From Ganoderma boninense (Eukaryota > Basidiomycota > Agaricomycetes > Polyporales > Polyporaceae), in NCBI GenBank assembly GCA_002900995.3, contig PJEW03000015.1, forward strand, positions 124,001-188,000: a DNA stretch of 64,000 nucleotides, given 5' to 3'. Below are positions 1-10,798 of the stretch, one piece after another. The first letter of the stretch is position 1, and each line of letters opens with the position of its first letter. The notes under the pieces are model-generated. The model did not search any database. It was not told the origin of the DNA and was given only the letters and a program-made list of their open reading frames with translations. A program made the position numbers and the translations under genes.

Positions 1-623
1 TCTGTTGCAGTCGATTGTCCTCACAGTCCTCTCTAGCATCCCTGCCATACAAACAGCGTCATTTAATACCTACCAGGCCCTCTGGACAGCATCACAATAC
101 CTACACTTGCCACGGGTTTGGGGATGAGGTTGACGTTAATAACATTGGGGTAATGTCCCGGATCAGAGTAGGTAGTCTCAACCTAACGTGTTTCGTTGAT
201 GGTTTCAATTCAGACGCTATACGCTGACCCTTAGCTGCCGTACGGTCAGAGGGCGGGTCAAGTACCTCCGGATTCTGCACGCCTGCGCTTCTTTAAATGT
301 TTTGCGCCCTCTGAGGACATCTGCAATCACGTTGATAATTAAGACAGTTTTCGTGAGTTATCCGCTGTGTGAAAGACATACCTTAAGTTTGTAGTGCGAT
401 CCTGGGGAACACAAAGCTGCGTGAAGTGTGCGGAAGTGCCTCCTCAACGCCGGGCGTCTGTCTGGCATCTACCCAACCACAACAACGTCTGAGGAATCAG
501 ATAAGAGATCACAATAATATTACCACAACTTATGAGTCTGTTCACTTCTTGCGCCGACGACCACCATCATCGATTGCACCACGTACATCTGTCCACTTCG
601 AATCCACTCATCCCTACCTCGCT
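1..623. other. No gene recognised at window start
   Basis: The short reading frames here are not protein-like, and no repeat, RNA gene or terminal repeat was seen. Part of it is presumably the upstream region of the gene starting at 624. Confidence 0.4.
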
Positions 624-2060
624 ATGGCTAAAAACACCAAAAAATCCCTACCTCGCCCCCAACCCACGCCGGAGCTCATAAATGAAGTCCGAGAATATGC
701 ATCCGAACTCCACTACGCCTTTGAGATGCGGCCAAAGCAAAACCCTTACCTCCGCCTTCGATGGGACCGCCAATTTCACCACATCACCAATCAACTCATT
801 CGGTGTCTTGAACGCGGTCGCTTCTCCTCCCTCCCTCGAGTTGCCATGGGGGCCATTTGGGCCAACAACAAAAACATATTGCTACAAGAGGGTCGCAGTC
901 TTGTGGTACATCCAGCTCGACTGATTAGGTCCGGTACTGATGATGCTTTGTGTAGACCCCTTTCGAAATGGAAACTGTGATCCCGGTCTATGGCACGCAC
1001 GAGTGCCTTGCGCCTCTGGCCCATCTGCGTCACACTGCTCTCGGCGGCATCACACTGGACAACTATGCCCCCGGACTGCAGCTCCTCCCACTGGAGGAGG
1101 TCCGGACCAAATGGTGGGAGCCTTACATCGATCGTACGTATATTACATGTCTTTCCGCTGTCCATATTAACTACTCATTGCTTCCATCCGGTATTTCCAG
1201 AACCTGTTCTCGCAGCACCAAACCCACCCCCGGAACCCGGCCGGGCATCTCCCGAAGAGCATCCGGAGGAGCCCGATGTGGGCACCACATGCAGGGGCCA
1301 CTCTCAGACTGCAGTGGGCAGCACAGGCAGGGGCCGCTCTCAGCCCGGATTTACCAGTGCGCGTGGGGGTTGGTCTCAGACTCATCGAGGGCAGTCCGCC
1401 GAGCGTCCGGGGCATCACTCAGCCCGTCCGGGAACCAGTACGGCAGCGGATGCGCAGTCCGTGGCCTCGGACGGAGAGGAAGAGATTGACGACGTCGAGG
1501 AAGAGCACCCGCAGGTCCTTCGCAAGAGTTCAAGGGCCAAGCGTGCGACGTCCCGAGTCCGCGAACAGCCTAGACGCAAGGCGACGACGGCGTCCCAAGC
1601 TCCAGCTACAAGCTCGGGTGTCAAGGGTAAGCGAAAAGCGGAGGAGGCTCAGGTGGATCATGCACAAGGTCCAGAGGTGAAGCGCAAACGTGCAGCCGGT
1701 GACATGGAGGAGCATAAAGTCCCGTGGAAGTGGTACCTACACGTATTACAGCTTTCCTTACTTTTTATTGGGCTATCAGATGCTGATACTTTGGCTTCGC
1801 AGCTTCGCCCTTGCGATGCGTGTAAGCAGGGCAACCACCCCTGCCACTTTTGCAGCCTGGTCTCGACTTCCTGCCGCAGGTGCATTCTCAAAAAGTCTGC
1901 TTGTTCGCTGACTGTTGCTGGCGGTAATGCCGCCATGGCTTATGTCGGCTATGAGTACTACTACCGCTGTTGCACGGACATCGGGAAGAAGAATATCAAG
2001 CACGCGAAGGTAGTTCCACAGGGCTTTCAGCCTCCGGAGTGGTTCATTGCACAATACTGA
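624..2060 (+). CDS. Hypothetical protein with C-terminal Zn2Cys6-like cluster
   Basis: I read this as three exons, 624-905, 956-1133 and 1201-2060. The introns begin GTACAT and GTACGT and end TAG and CAG, and the phases agree, giving 439 residues. The N-terminal ~150 residues are ordered and tryptophan-containing. The middle (about 160-330) is low complexity and rich in P, S, E, R and K, including a basic stretch like a nuclear-localisation signal. Near the C-terminus six cysteines at about residues 358, 361, 368, 378, 381 and 388 follow C-x2-C-x6-C-x9-C-x2-C-x6-C, the spacing of Gal4-type zinc clusters. Unusually the cluster is C-terminal and short of the usual basic residues. A similar cluster lies near 21475-21572. 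The ATG at 624 was chosen because it opens the ordered part. The gene stops 11 bp before a hAT-like terminus. Function is unknown; a DNA-binding or element-borne role is only inferred. Confidence 0.6.
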
Positions 2061-2071
2061 GCAGCAAATAG

Positions 2072-2215
2072 CAGGGGTGTACCCCTGGGTGTCAAGTATA
2101 GTACCCCTCATCGAACCCTTCAAAAACCCATACCCGCGGGTCAAGGGTCGAGGCGGGTTAAGGGTCGAGGCGCCCGGGGTCACGGGTAACACGGGTACGG
2201 GTCGATCGCAGGTGG
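2072..2215. repeat. Candidate hAT1 terminus with GGGT-rich subterminal repeats
   Basis: The block starts CAGGGGTGTACCCCTGGG and continues with many copies of GGGT, ACCC and CGGGTCACGGGTA-like words. The same composition occurs at 7320-7467 and at 56228-56375, in each case beyond a hAT transposase. CAGGGG is a common start for hAT terminal repeats. The flanking 8 bp here (GCAAATAG) do not match those at the other candidate end, so the boundary is tentative. Confidence 0.4.
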
Positions 2216-2389
2216 TTTCAGGGGTACGATTGGGTGAATACATTTAGTTGGGTTATTGGAACAGAGAAAACCTTTATTTTGGCTACATTCAAACACAGAA
2301 GCATCCAATTGCACAGTAGGAACACGAATACTGCAGGAAAAGTACATGGATACTACTACAAGTCAGAGACTCAGAGTTGGAAGATGTAA

Positions 2390-2821
2390 TCAGATAACAA
2401 TTGCATCCACACAAGCCTGAATGTACACATACAAATGAGGAACTGAGAGGTACCGCAGAACAGCTGCAAAGTTGAAACTCACCAGAAGATTATGCTGAAC
2501 CCATAGCGTGACACTCCGAAGAAGCTCCTCCTGACATTGGCCTACACGGTACAACCAGGGCCCACGTGTCTCAGCGGACGTAACGAGGATGGCCTGGATG
2601 TCTGGCCAGAGGGCACGGAGCTCGTCGCTAGGGTTTCCGGACAGATAGATAAGCATGTTGAGAAAGCCGCGCAATGCAAACAGCTGACTTATGGTCAGGA
2701 GCGGGAGGAGGGGCGAGTTTGTAAAGGTTGTCCAGAATGCGTGAAATGTCGGCCCTGCGTTCTCCATAAGTCGAAGTGTGGTAGGAATCCGAAGCTGCTC
2801 AAGAGTGTCTGTAGTCAGCAA
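2390..2821 (-). CDS. Small hypothetical ORF, 143 aa
   Basis: A single uninterrupted frame of 143 residues, leucine-rich and apparently helical, with no low-complexity sequence. I do not recognise the family. It lies between the candidate left end of hAT1 and the transposase, so it could be element cargo, a remnant of a host gene, or chance. No intron is needed to read it. The ATG is the first in frame. The stretch 2822-3460 after it (toward the hAT1 stop) holds nothing I can support. Confidence 0.3.
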   Translation of the reverse strand: MLTTDTLEQLRIPTTLRLMENAGPTFHAFWTTFTNSPLLPLLTISQLFALRGFLNMLIYLSGNPSDELRALWPDIQAILVTSAETRGPWLYRVGQCQEELLRSVTLWVQHNLLVSFNFAAVLRYLSVPHLYVYIQACVDAIVI

Positions 2822-3460
2822 GATATCAGAAGTTCAAGCTTCAGCGCGCCACCCCCGATCCGAGACTTACAGACTGGGATGTATCAGAACTGTGAATGGA
2901 CAGAATGACGGTCCTTGGACGCGCGGACAGGATCGGGGTGTGCCCGACTAATGCATGTGTGAAGAAAAACCGAGCGCGTCCAGCTGGAATGGCGGGCATC
3001 TCGCCGGTTGGAGGACCCCATGGGTTGTTTGGTGCGAGTCCGTCCATGTGGGACAGATGAGGAGTCTGTCGATGGTGAATGTTGACTGATGAGGAGCCGA
3101 GGTGAGGGACAGAGTGCTGTGATGGGGGGACATTTTGGAGTGGCGTCGGGACTCTGAAATCAGGAGAGGCAGAGAGAGAGTTGAAGGAAGGTGTCGGAGA
3201 CGGACAAGGACGGGATAGAAGCGGAGGGATCAGGGAAATATACGGGGAACGGGGGGGACAGGGAACCCATTTCAAGTCATATGCTCGGTTTTTGGAACAT
3301 CTTTTTCTCCATATGGGCATTTGAGATGCATGTTGCGGATTCGGCGGGTGGTGTAATCTCATATGGGACAACTCGGAGGAGGGAATCGGATGGAGTTCGA
3401 CTTGGGGGCGCGGGCTCGGATCAATGACTCTATACAGGTTGGGCTCACTACGCATTACAT

Positions 3461-6400
3461 CTACGACACGTGGCGCACATCAATGGCATCCCATCTGTCC
3501 TGCATCTTGAAATCTAAGGCATTCCCAGCCGTCTCTCCCATCGCGCACACTTTCAACATATCTTGAACACTGACAAAGCCGGCCTTGGACCATGCACCAA
3601 GGCACAGGATAGCACGCGTCGACTGTACGCTTAGACGGTTGCGTACGTGTGAGAGGACGAGTCTGCCACGGCTGAAAAGCCGTTCAATGTCGGCCGAGGT
3701 GGCTGATGTTGAGGTAGCATGAGCAAATCGGACGGAAGGGTCTGAACACAGGAGACAAGACGAACTTACCGGGGATAGTGAGATAGTCGATGGCCATGCG
3801 TGAAAGATTAGGGTACACTGCGCGTCGGTCGAGCCACCACTTGATAGGGTCCGGGGCATGCTCGGGGCCAACACGAAGATACCTCTCAAGCTCATCTCCG
3901 AGTTCATGAGCTTGAGGAGGCGCTGATATGTCGAGGGCAGCGAAAATGTCCTCGACGATCTGGGAAACATCAGCTCAGTTGACTCGGCAGGTTCAGAGCG
4001 TGAGGCAACACTCACATCATCGTCCTTGGACTCGCTGGAGCTGGACAAGGAGGAGCTGTGGGTGTGCTCGTTGTCATTGTCTTCCTCTTCTATCTCCGCA
4101 TGGTTGTCCTCGTCGTCGGATCGTTCGGCAGCGTCGTTTTCGGAGGTGTTTCCATCTGTCGGTGTGCGTGGTGGGGTTCGTGGGGCCTCGTCGAGTTCAG
4201 AGGGCTCCGGGACGAGACGGTCGCGGTAGTTGAGGTCCCATTCATCCTGGACGAGCTCGAGCGCGACCTTGCGCCACTTTTCCGGCCATTTAAGCTTCTC
4301 GAAATATTGCATCTTGTACCTTGGGTGCATGACTGACAATGAAGATGTTAGCAATGCCGTCGTCGACGGGCGGTGCTCCGCATGCTTACCCATTGCAATG
4401 CGGTACGCCTTGGACATGTCCGTCCGGGAGTAGTACAAGTCGAGTGTCTTCTTGGCCAGGGAGCAGGTGACCTGGATCGGATGGTCGAAGTTCCGGCCTT
4501 GAATGGTGGTCATGAGGAACTTGTCGAGCTGGTCGATCGCGGGGATGACTTTTGCCAGGCTCGGCGAGCCCTCCCGTTCGAAGTAACTCGTTGCGTCTTT
4601 GAAATGCTGGGGGAGGGCAAGCGGCAGGGAGGATGGCGAGCGGCAGGGAGGGCAAGCGACAGGGAGGGCAAGCGGCAGAGAGGGGTTGGAATGAGCAGCA
4701 AGGAATGGATTAAACGAGAAGAAATGAGTGGTAGAGACGGGATTAAACGGTGGGTAAAGGAGCAAACACGTCAGTCAATCGCATACAACCGTTCGAACAC
4801 GTCAGTCAATCGCATACAACCGTTCGAACACGGGGGAAGCCGCAATGCAAGTTCATGGGTTAGAGTTTGAACTTTAAGCGTAAGGTTTAGACCGCAGACG
4901 AACCTTCAAGACGTTCCGAAGCTGCTTGGCCACCCTCCATTCCCGCTTCGATAGCTCGTATCTTCGCAGCCCGTTGGACTTGCTCACCGTCATCTTGTCG
5001 ACGACCTTCCTGTAGTCTACGGCGAACTCGAGCATCCGGTACGTCGAGTTCCACCTGGTGCAAATGTCGCGGGGCATCAACCGCTCGGGTTTACCGCAGC
5101 TCACGCACGCTAACTTCCACGCAGGCAGCAGCTTCGTCGTAGAGTTGATGAGCTTGAAAGAAAGGGTGCGGATCTGCCAGCAAGAGAATGGTGAGTATCC
5201 TCGGTGTTTGTGTGAGGGGAGCGGTAGCTCACCTTCGCCAGCACCAGCTTCACTGGACGGACCTCCTCCAAGAACTCCTCCTTCTCCTCCTCCTCCATTG
5301 CGGCAGTTGCGTCCACGTTGACCTCTACGTTGTTGTCGTCCTCGTCTTCCTCAACGTCCACCTCTTCTTCGGCCTCGTTGTACTCGCTCATCAACTCCGC
5401 GAGCTCATTGAGTGCCTTGTCGGCATGGTTCTCCTCCGCCTGTGTCCCCCCTTTCGACCCGGCCCCCGTGTCGAACTGCTTTATCAAGCTCTTGACGACG
5501 AGATTCAGGATGTGCAGGAAGCACCGAACACGCGCGAGCCGCCCCTCGAAGTCAGGCAGACGAGGATCACCCTCCATCGCGCTAACCATCGTGTCATTAT
5601 TCATCGCGTTGTCGCACGTAACGTTGTGGACCTGCCACTACCGCCTCAGCCCCGCGCACCTCTCAGGACTCGACCCACTGCCTGTGCTCACCTTCACCTC
5701 GATCCCAAAGTCCTCCAACACGTCGCAGAACGCCGCCGCGAGCTCAACACCGGTGTGCGAGCATGCCACCTCTACGACATCGAGGGGGAGCGAGATCTTC
5801 GCGCCTGCATGCTCGAAGTGCACGGAGAATGCAACAAACGCTCGGTGGTTAGGCGTCGTCCAGGTGTCCGTAACGAAGTTCAATTTCCCTTCGTATTCCT
5901 GAAGGTACGTCATCAGAACGAACCAAGCACGCCTGACTTAATGCCATGGCGTCGCTGCCTCACTCACCTGCAGAAGTTTCGCAATGCGCTCACGAGTGCG
6001 CGTGAAGATCTGTTTCACATCGCGCGTGACCGTCGACGGCGAAGGTATATAATAGTTTGGAGGGCCAGTCTTCATCAAGACCAAGAACCCCGGGTCCTTC
6101 ACGATTGCAAACGGCCTCGCGCTCTCGCAGACCCACTTCGCGATCTCGGTGCGCGTCTCTGTGGTGCTATGCGGGCGGTTGCTATACGTCACGGGCCCTT
6201 TCTTGCGCTGGAAATGGGCGGTGATGGACCCTGTGGTCAGGATGGAATCGACGATCTTCTCGCGTGCCTCGTCGCGGTTGAGCACATCCTCGGCGGCCTT
6301 CATGACATTGGCGCCCCAGCACGACGTCGCGTGGCGGCGCATATTCGAAGTCGAGGACACGTCTTTCGTGTCGAGGTATCGGTTGATACGGCGACCACAG

Positions 6401-6873
6401 CCCCTGTTCGCACACTTGAACGCGTGCATGCGACGGCCATCGATCTCTTTGATCTCAGGGAGCGCCTCGTAGAAGGCGTAGATCACCGAATCCCAGCCCT
6501 TCCGCATTCGCTCTGCAAGCCGAAGCCTCACATCAAGACACGTGAAACGCACACTGCGAAAACATGGCACTATACCGAGTTCCTTCTCTGGACTGTCCTC
6601 GTCTGTCCCCACGCCGCCCTCGCCCTCATCCTCGTCGGAACTGGTACTTTCAGCGCCCGAAGGGGCATCACCTTCATCCGGCACTTCTTCGACAGTGGCC
6701 CGAGGACGGAGCCCCTTGCGAATGGCCTTGGGTGCGTTGTCGACAACCTCGAAGCCGTCCGTGTCCAGATCGGCACCATCAGACTCGGTAGCCGCGGTGC
6801 GGGCGGCTTGCTTCGCATTCTTGGGTGCGGCACCGTGAGGCTGCTTCCCCACTGATGACACAACCTCAGACAT
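3461..6873 (-). CDS. hAT-family transposase (hAT1)
   Basis: Cut-and-paste transposase read on the minus strand through several exons: about 6873-5938, 5913-5638, 5604-5110, 5104-4874, 4610-4330 and 4000-3461. The first exon has an acidic N-terminus and then a BED-like zinc finger (CANRGC, then H and C in MRRHATSC). Next come the RNase H-like core (FVTDTWTTPNHRAF, then RVRCFLHILNLVVKS) and a long acidic insert. A block around WPEKWRKVALELVQDEW follows, and the hAT C-terminal dimerisation region ends the protein (SADIERLFSRGRLVLSHVRN). No obvious disabling stop was seen, though exon ends were not all fixed. The intron near 4610-4870 holds tandem repeats. hAT2 in this window is a diverged homologue and serves as the guide for the missing segments. 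A long antisense frame (5188-6855 +) is a shadow of this gene. Confidence 0.8.
4611..4831. repeat. Two short tandem repeats inside a hAT1 intron
   Basis: At 4765-4826 a 31-bp unit starting AACACGTCAGTCAATCGC is repeated twice in perfect tandem. At 4611-4684 a purine-rich unit of the type GGGAGGGCAAGCGGCA recurs several times with small changes. Both fall between two coding blocks of the hAT1 transposase and do not need to be read through. Confidence 0.75.
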
Positions 6874-7319
6874 TCACACAGACAGGCGAGCGTGAGTTCC
6901 GGAACCTACAAGTTTTTGTCTTCGTCTTCTTTGACGGCGGCGAGCGCGTCGCCGTGGCTGTACCGGCCCGCTTCCTTTGCTTTTTCGAGCTCATGATGGT
7001 GTGCAACTTGGACTGAGGAGCTGCCGGAGTGGAACTGCTTGGAGTGTGTGGGAAGGGAAGGAAAGATGGGAGATCTGTTGATAGTCTGGTCGGAATGGCG
7101 GCTTTTCAGTGATTATCGGGTGGCTGGCTAGTCTCTCTCATGGCCAGGTGTGTTCGGAGGCCGCTGACCTCAAATGCCTTCAGAACTATGCAGTACCTGT
7201 ACAGTTTGTATCAGATATGGGAAATCACCAAATATATTCTCTTGGCGTATCAGACACGAGGCTGCTGAGAGAATCTGACCGGAGCCTGTGCACGCGGAAG
7301 TCTGAGCTGCGCCTTTGGA

Positions 7320-7467
7320 CGAGATATTCCGAAGGCCGGGCGTCTAGTACGGGTGGCTGTACCCTTGAGGCGGGTCACGGGTACTGCGCGGGTCAGCGTG
7401 ATGTGACCCTCCACCCGCACCCTTGCATAACACCCTTGAAAACCCCTGGGGGTTGTGCATACCCTTG
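7320..7467. repeat. Candidate right end of hAT1, GGGT-rich subterminal block
   Basis: Dense CGGGTCACGGGTA, ACCCTT and CCCCTGGGGG words, ending ...GTGCATACCCTTG. Read on the minus strand it starts CAAGGGTATGCAC, similar to the left candidate end at 2072. Between 6874 and 7320 no gene is seen; this is presumably the hAT1 transposase upstream region. Confidence 0.4.
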
Positions 7468-7589
7468 GTTTTCGCTGATACCGAGCCATCTCCTCCGACA
7501 AGCGCAAGAAGGGGCCACCATCAGGTAATGTTGGCGCAGTACCCTTTGTGCCCCTTCCGGAGATCTCACTGCCCCCTTCCCCTGTGGAT

Positions 7590-9135
7590 ATGCGACCGGA
7601 CGGTACTGTTGCTGACATTGTAGAGGAGAACACTCCACTAGCATTGGAGGCGTTCCTCAGGAAGCCGAAGAAGACTTCAAACAAAGACGCAGGCGAGGAG
7701 TCCTCCACGGATGCCATGGAGGCTGTGGACGAACAGCCGAAGAAGGCTCTGAAAAACAAGACCAAGGCAGTGCAACAGCACGCAGACCGTCAGACCGCTC
7801 CCAAGCTTAAGATCGACAAGCGCAAGAGGAAGGGACCACCGGGGCTTCACACCCTCCCGGACATGGTTCCCACCACGTCGGTATTGGCTTTTCAGCCTGT
7901 CACGGCTGCCGGGGGTCCAAGCCGTAGTGAGCAAACCCGTGCACCATCTGGTGTTCCGTCCGGCTCACGCCGTGGTCGAGCAGTTGTGCCGGTGTTGCCC
8001 TTACTACCCCCTCGCCGCCGACCTTCTACAACGACAGCAGTACGGTCGGTCTCCGCATCCGGGCATCGCACCCGTTCACGAAGCAGAGCTCCGTCAGACA
8101 GTCCGGCTCGGTCGCGCTCTGCATCGGCAGCCCCATCACCCTCGAGGCCCTCCTCTGCCACCGCCTCCCCGCCTCCTACAACCCCGGCCGCATCATCCGC
8201 TCATCAGGAGGACCACAATATGGACCACCTGGACTCACCTCACTCTGGCGACGACAACGACGACAACGACGACAACGACGACAACAACCCGCAGGCAATC
8301 AAACAAGAACTGCTAGAGCAGGCCCGTTTTGAGGGCACTCTCCCAGATGAACTAGAGTATGCTTCGGATGCCCCGGAGTACACAGAGCAAGAGCACATCC
8401 TTTTTGTGGCGGACGATGTAATGGATGCGGACAACAACAATCTCCTGGGACCGTCTTCACTGCCCGAGAACACCCCGCGCAGACAGCGCAGTCCGTCCTC
8501 GTCCGTCGAAGGCTCTTCACCTCCGACCGAAGTCAAAGGCAAAGGCAAGGCCGCGACACTGCCACCCCGGTTTCATCGTTCCCTAGGCTGGAACTACGAT
8601 CGGCCGCGTCATCGCCGCCAGTCTGAGAGTGTGGAGAGCGTCCGGGCCGTTCAAGCAAAGGATGATTATGACGAAGTACCTCGGTTGAATGGTAAGTGGA
8701 TCGCCTTATGCCCAGTCACCATTATCAGCTAACTCGGATGTGAATACATCATAGGCCCTTGGACCGGTCTACCGTGGCTGACGACGTGGACTGATGAGGA
8801 GCCCCCTTTCTTTCCCGAGGACAGGCCCGCGTCGCTCGAAGATTTCTTAACCTGCGTGGCCTTGTCGATCCCACCGGTCCGGGACCGGAGAGNNNNNNNN
8901 NNNNNNNNNNNNNNNNNNNNNNNNNNNNNNNNNNNNNNNNNNNNNNNNNNNNNNNNNNNNNNNNNNNNNNNNNNNNNNNNNNNNNNNNNNNNCCGGGCCC
9001 GGCAGCCAGCGTTCTGATGAAGATGAGCTTTTGCGGCAGCCTATGCAAGTCAACGAGAATGTGGAGTCAGACAGTTCTTCTTGTAATCACCCTCTCGCCG
9101 AGGACAGCTCACAATCACTTGACTCCCTGCATTAG
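7590..9135 (+). CDS. Low-complexity hypothetical protein, broken by an assembly gap
   Basis: Exon 1 runs 7590-8691 and an intron of GTAAGT...ATAG type runs 8692-8754. The second exon continues in phase into the 100-N gap (8893-8992), and the last stretch ends TAG at 9133-9135. The protein is rich in S, P, R, D and E. It has a lysine-rich segment near residues 30-85, an SR-like run near 160-190 and an Asp/Asn run coded by GAC/AAC triplets at 8251-8284. The exon 2 start, with several tryptophans and prolines, looks more ordered. I do not recognise the family. The start is uncertain: the frame is open upstream to 7548 and the hAT1 end is only about 120 bp upstream, so an original 5' part may have been lost to that insertion. 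Confidence 0.5.
8893..8992. other. Assembly gap (100 N)
   Basis: Exactly 100 N, the conventional unknown-size gap. It interrupts exon 2 of the gene at 7590-9135, so frame continuity across it cannot be judged. Confidence 0.99.
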
Positions 9136-9237
9136 TAGTACTGTGCCCCTTGTTTTTCCGCTACCATACATAAGTGCTTTGCTTAGCAATTGAATGGATG
9201 CATTTGTCTATTCCATAACGCCCAACCCCCCACCCAG

Positions 9238-9349
9238 TGTCATGAACAGGCATTACGAGCTACATATATAGTACCAGCCAAGTGTCAAGCCAAGCTTGAC
9301 ATTGCGTCCTTTTGGCGTAGCTGGTTCAGCGGCTGGTCTGTTCCTAACA
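9238..9349 (+). repeat. TRIM 5' LTR (112 bp)
   Basis: Starts TG and ends CA. As far as I can compare by eye it is identical to the copy at 9623-9734, which points to a recent insertion. Confidence 0.9.
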
Positions 9350-9622
9350 TAATGTCAAGCTTCCAGCAGTCGACGGTTCGACTCCCCTTCTGGCAGAATC
9401 TTTGTTGTCTAGATTTGTCATAGGCTGTGACGTGACTTGGGATGTCACAAGGTCACATGCATGCTTGGCTGTGACAAATAGAGACAAAGAGCAGGATAGG
9501 GGTCCTTCCGAACCGGTCAAAGACTGTCAAGGCTCTGGACCGTCCTGAAGTGGGCGGCTAACCCTTGGGGCCACTAGTATATCTAGTTCCACGTGAGGAC
9601 ACGTGCCTTGGAAGGGGGGTAA

Positions 9623-9734
9623 TGTCATGAACAGGCATTACGAGCTACATATATAGTACCAGCCAAGTGTCAAGCCAAGCTTGACATTGCGTCCTTTTGG
9701 CGTAGCTGGTTCAGCGGCTGGTCTGTTCCTAACA
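9623..9734 (+). repeat. TRIM 3' LTR (112 bp)
   Basis: Second copy of the 112-bp repeat, preceded by the polypurine tract and followed by the CCCAG duplication. Confidence 0.9.
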
Positions 9735-9772
9735 CCCAGTTGTCCTACATTGCGAAGCTACGCGGCCTAGTT

Positions 9773-10603
9773 TCAATTACCTTCCACCCTTGCTAGCACC
9801 TTCTTCAAGTAATCCAGGTACTCTACTTCCAACTCAATGGCCCTTCCCGCCACTAAAGTTGATCGTTGAATGCTCTGCTCTAAGTCTCTTGCATCACTGG
9901 CGAACATCAGCATCGGTGGGGGCTGCATCGCGCTCAAATCAGTGGAATGTTTAAAATGCTAGCAGTTCATAGACTTACCAAAAACTCTGATGGGTTTTCC
10001 CACCATACCGGAGGCAAGGTGTCTTTGTCCACCCCTGTAGATTCGGAGCTGGAAGATCCTCCCGCCGCCTGCAGGGGGAATCGTCGCCTACCATCCCACC
10101 ACCGACAAATTGATTCGCGCTGATTTATGCCTGGCAATACGCCGCAGCCGATGCCTTCGTCCCCATCATACCATTCCATGAGTGAATGGAACTCCTCCCA
10201 ATTGACTGCATCCATGTTGAATCCGATAGACAGGTCGCGCCATGTCACGGCGGGGAACAACATACCCATTGCGGCTCCCACACTGGGAAGTTTGGGGGGC
10301 TCCCGGTCGCTTCTTGGGTAGATTCCGGCCGCAATTCCCATCGCTTGATAAATCGACCACTACAGTACCGTAAACAGTTATCAGTGAGCAGCTGTGGTCT
10401 GGCCGGAGAGGTTGCCGTACCATCTCCTGCGCCATCCCATGGTTCCATCGCCGGCGATTGAGATCGTCCCCATCATTCGGGAGGGCGTTATGGGCGAGGT
10501 GGATTCTCCAAAACCCAGCGGTGATCAGAAGATGCGTCTGCCCTACGCTTCTAACCCTCATGGTGTCGTCAGGGGATAGACCGCTAGAATTGGTAGTAGC
10601 CAT
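9773..10603 (-). CDS. Small tryptophan-rich hypothetical protein beside KDZ1
   Basis: Three coding blocks are read on the minus strand. The first starts at the ATG 10603 (MATTNSSGLSPDD...). The second spans about 10360-9985 with the motif NWEEFHSLMEWYDGDEG and ends with WWENPSEFL. The third is short and ends TGA at 9773-9775, with a helical, charged segment (AIELEVEYLDYLKKVL). The function is unknown. A partial gene at 33553-33989 has the same architecture: a tryptophan-rich segment, WWD-P-E, an intron, then a helical C-terminus. This suggests a small dispersed family. It lies directly downstream of the KDZ1 transposase on the same strand, so it may be element cargo. Confidence 0.5.
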
Positions 10604-10798
10604 GTTGGCGAGGTTGGAATATGGCGAGTTGGGATGAAGGAGGTGCTGCGGTCAAAGCCGCAGCCTTCCCCGCCATTCCTGATCAGAGTTTGACGCCGGC
10701 CGAGTCCCGCGCTGGGGGCGATTGTCTAAGAGGGCCCGTTAGGGCAACACGAGAAAGCTCGCATTTCACCTTGAACGTCAAGAAATTCATTTTCCGCT

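Larger units (their letters stand above)
2072..7467 (-). mobile_element. hAT transposon hAT1 (boundaries tentative)
   Basis: The span includes one hAT transposase gene on the minus strand, flanked by GGGT-rich subterminal blocks. The right end, read inward on the minus strand, begins CAAGGGTATGCACAAC, which resembles CAGGGGTGTAC at the left end. No matching 8-bp target duplication was found. The distance from the transposase stop (3461) to the left end is long, so either extra sequence was acquired or the true left end lies nearer to the gene. Confidence 0.45.
9238..9734 (+). mobile_element. TRIM: miniature LTR retrotransposon, complete
   Basis: Two 112-bp direct repeats (9238-9349 and 9623-9734) begin TGTCATGAACAG and end CCTAACA. 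They flank a 273-bp interior with no coding capacity. The 5 bp before the first repeat and after the second are both CCCAG, a perfect target duplication. A polypurine tract (GGAAGGGGGG) lies immediately before the second repeat. Known facts: TRIMs are non-autonomous LTR elements moved by enzymes of a larger element. The termini and polypurine tract closely match those of the chromovirus at 35004-41223. Confidence 0.9.

Noticed and set aside
2841..3455. Minus-strand ORF of 204 codons next to hAT1
   Set aside because: Serine/proline/histidine-rich with no ordered segment, and an overlapping plus-strand frame is equally open. It looks like chance.
5188..6855. Long plus-strand ORF of 555 codons
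   Set aside because: It is antisense to the hAT1 transposase exons, has no recognisable domain and has the composition of a complementary-strand shadow.
9350..9400. tRNA B-box-like GGTTCGACTCC in the TRIM interior as a tRNA gene
   Set aside because: No A-box at the right distance and no stems; it is a short chance or primer-related match.
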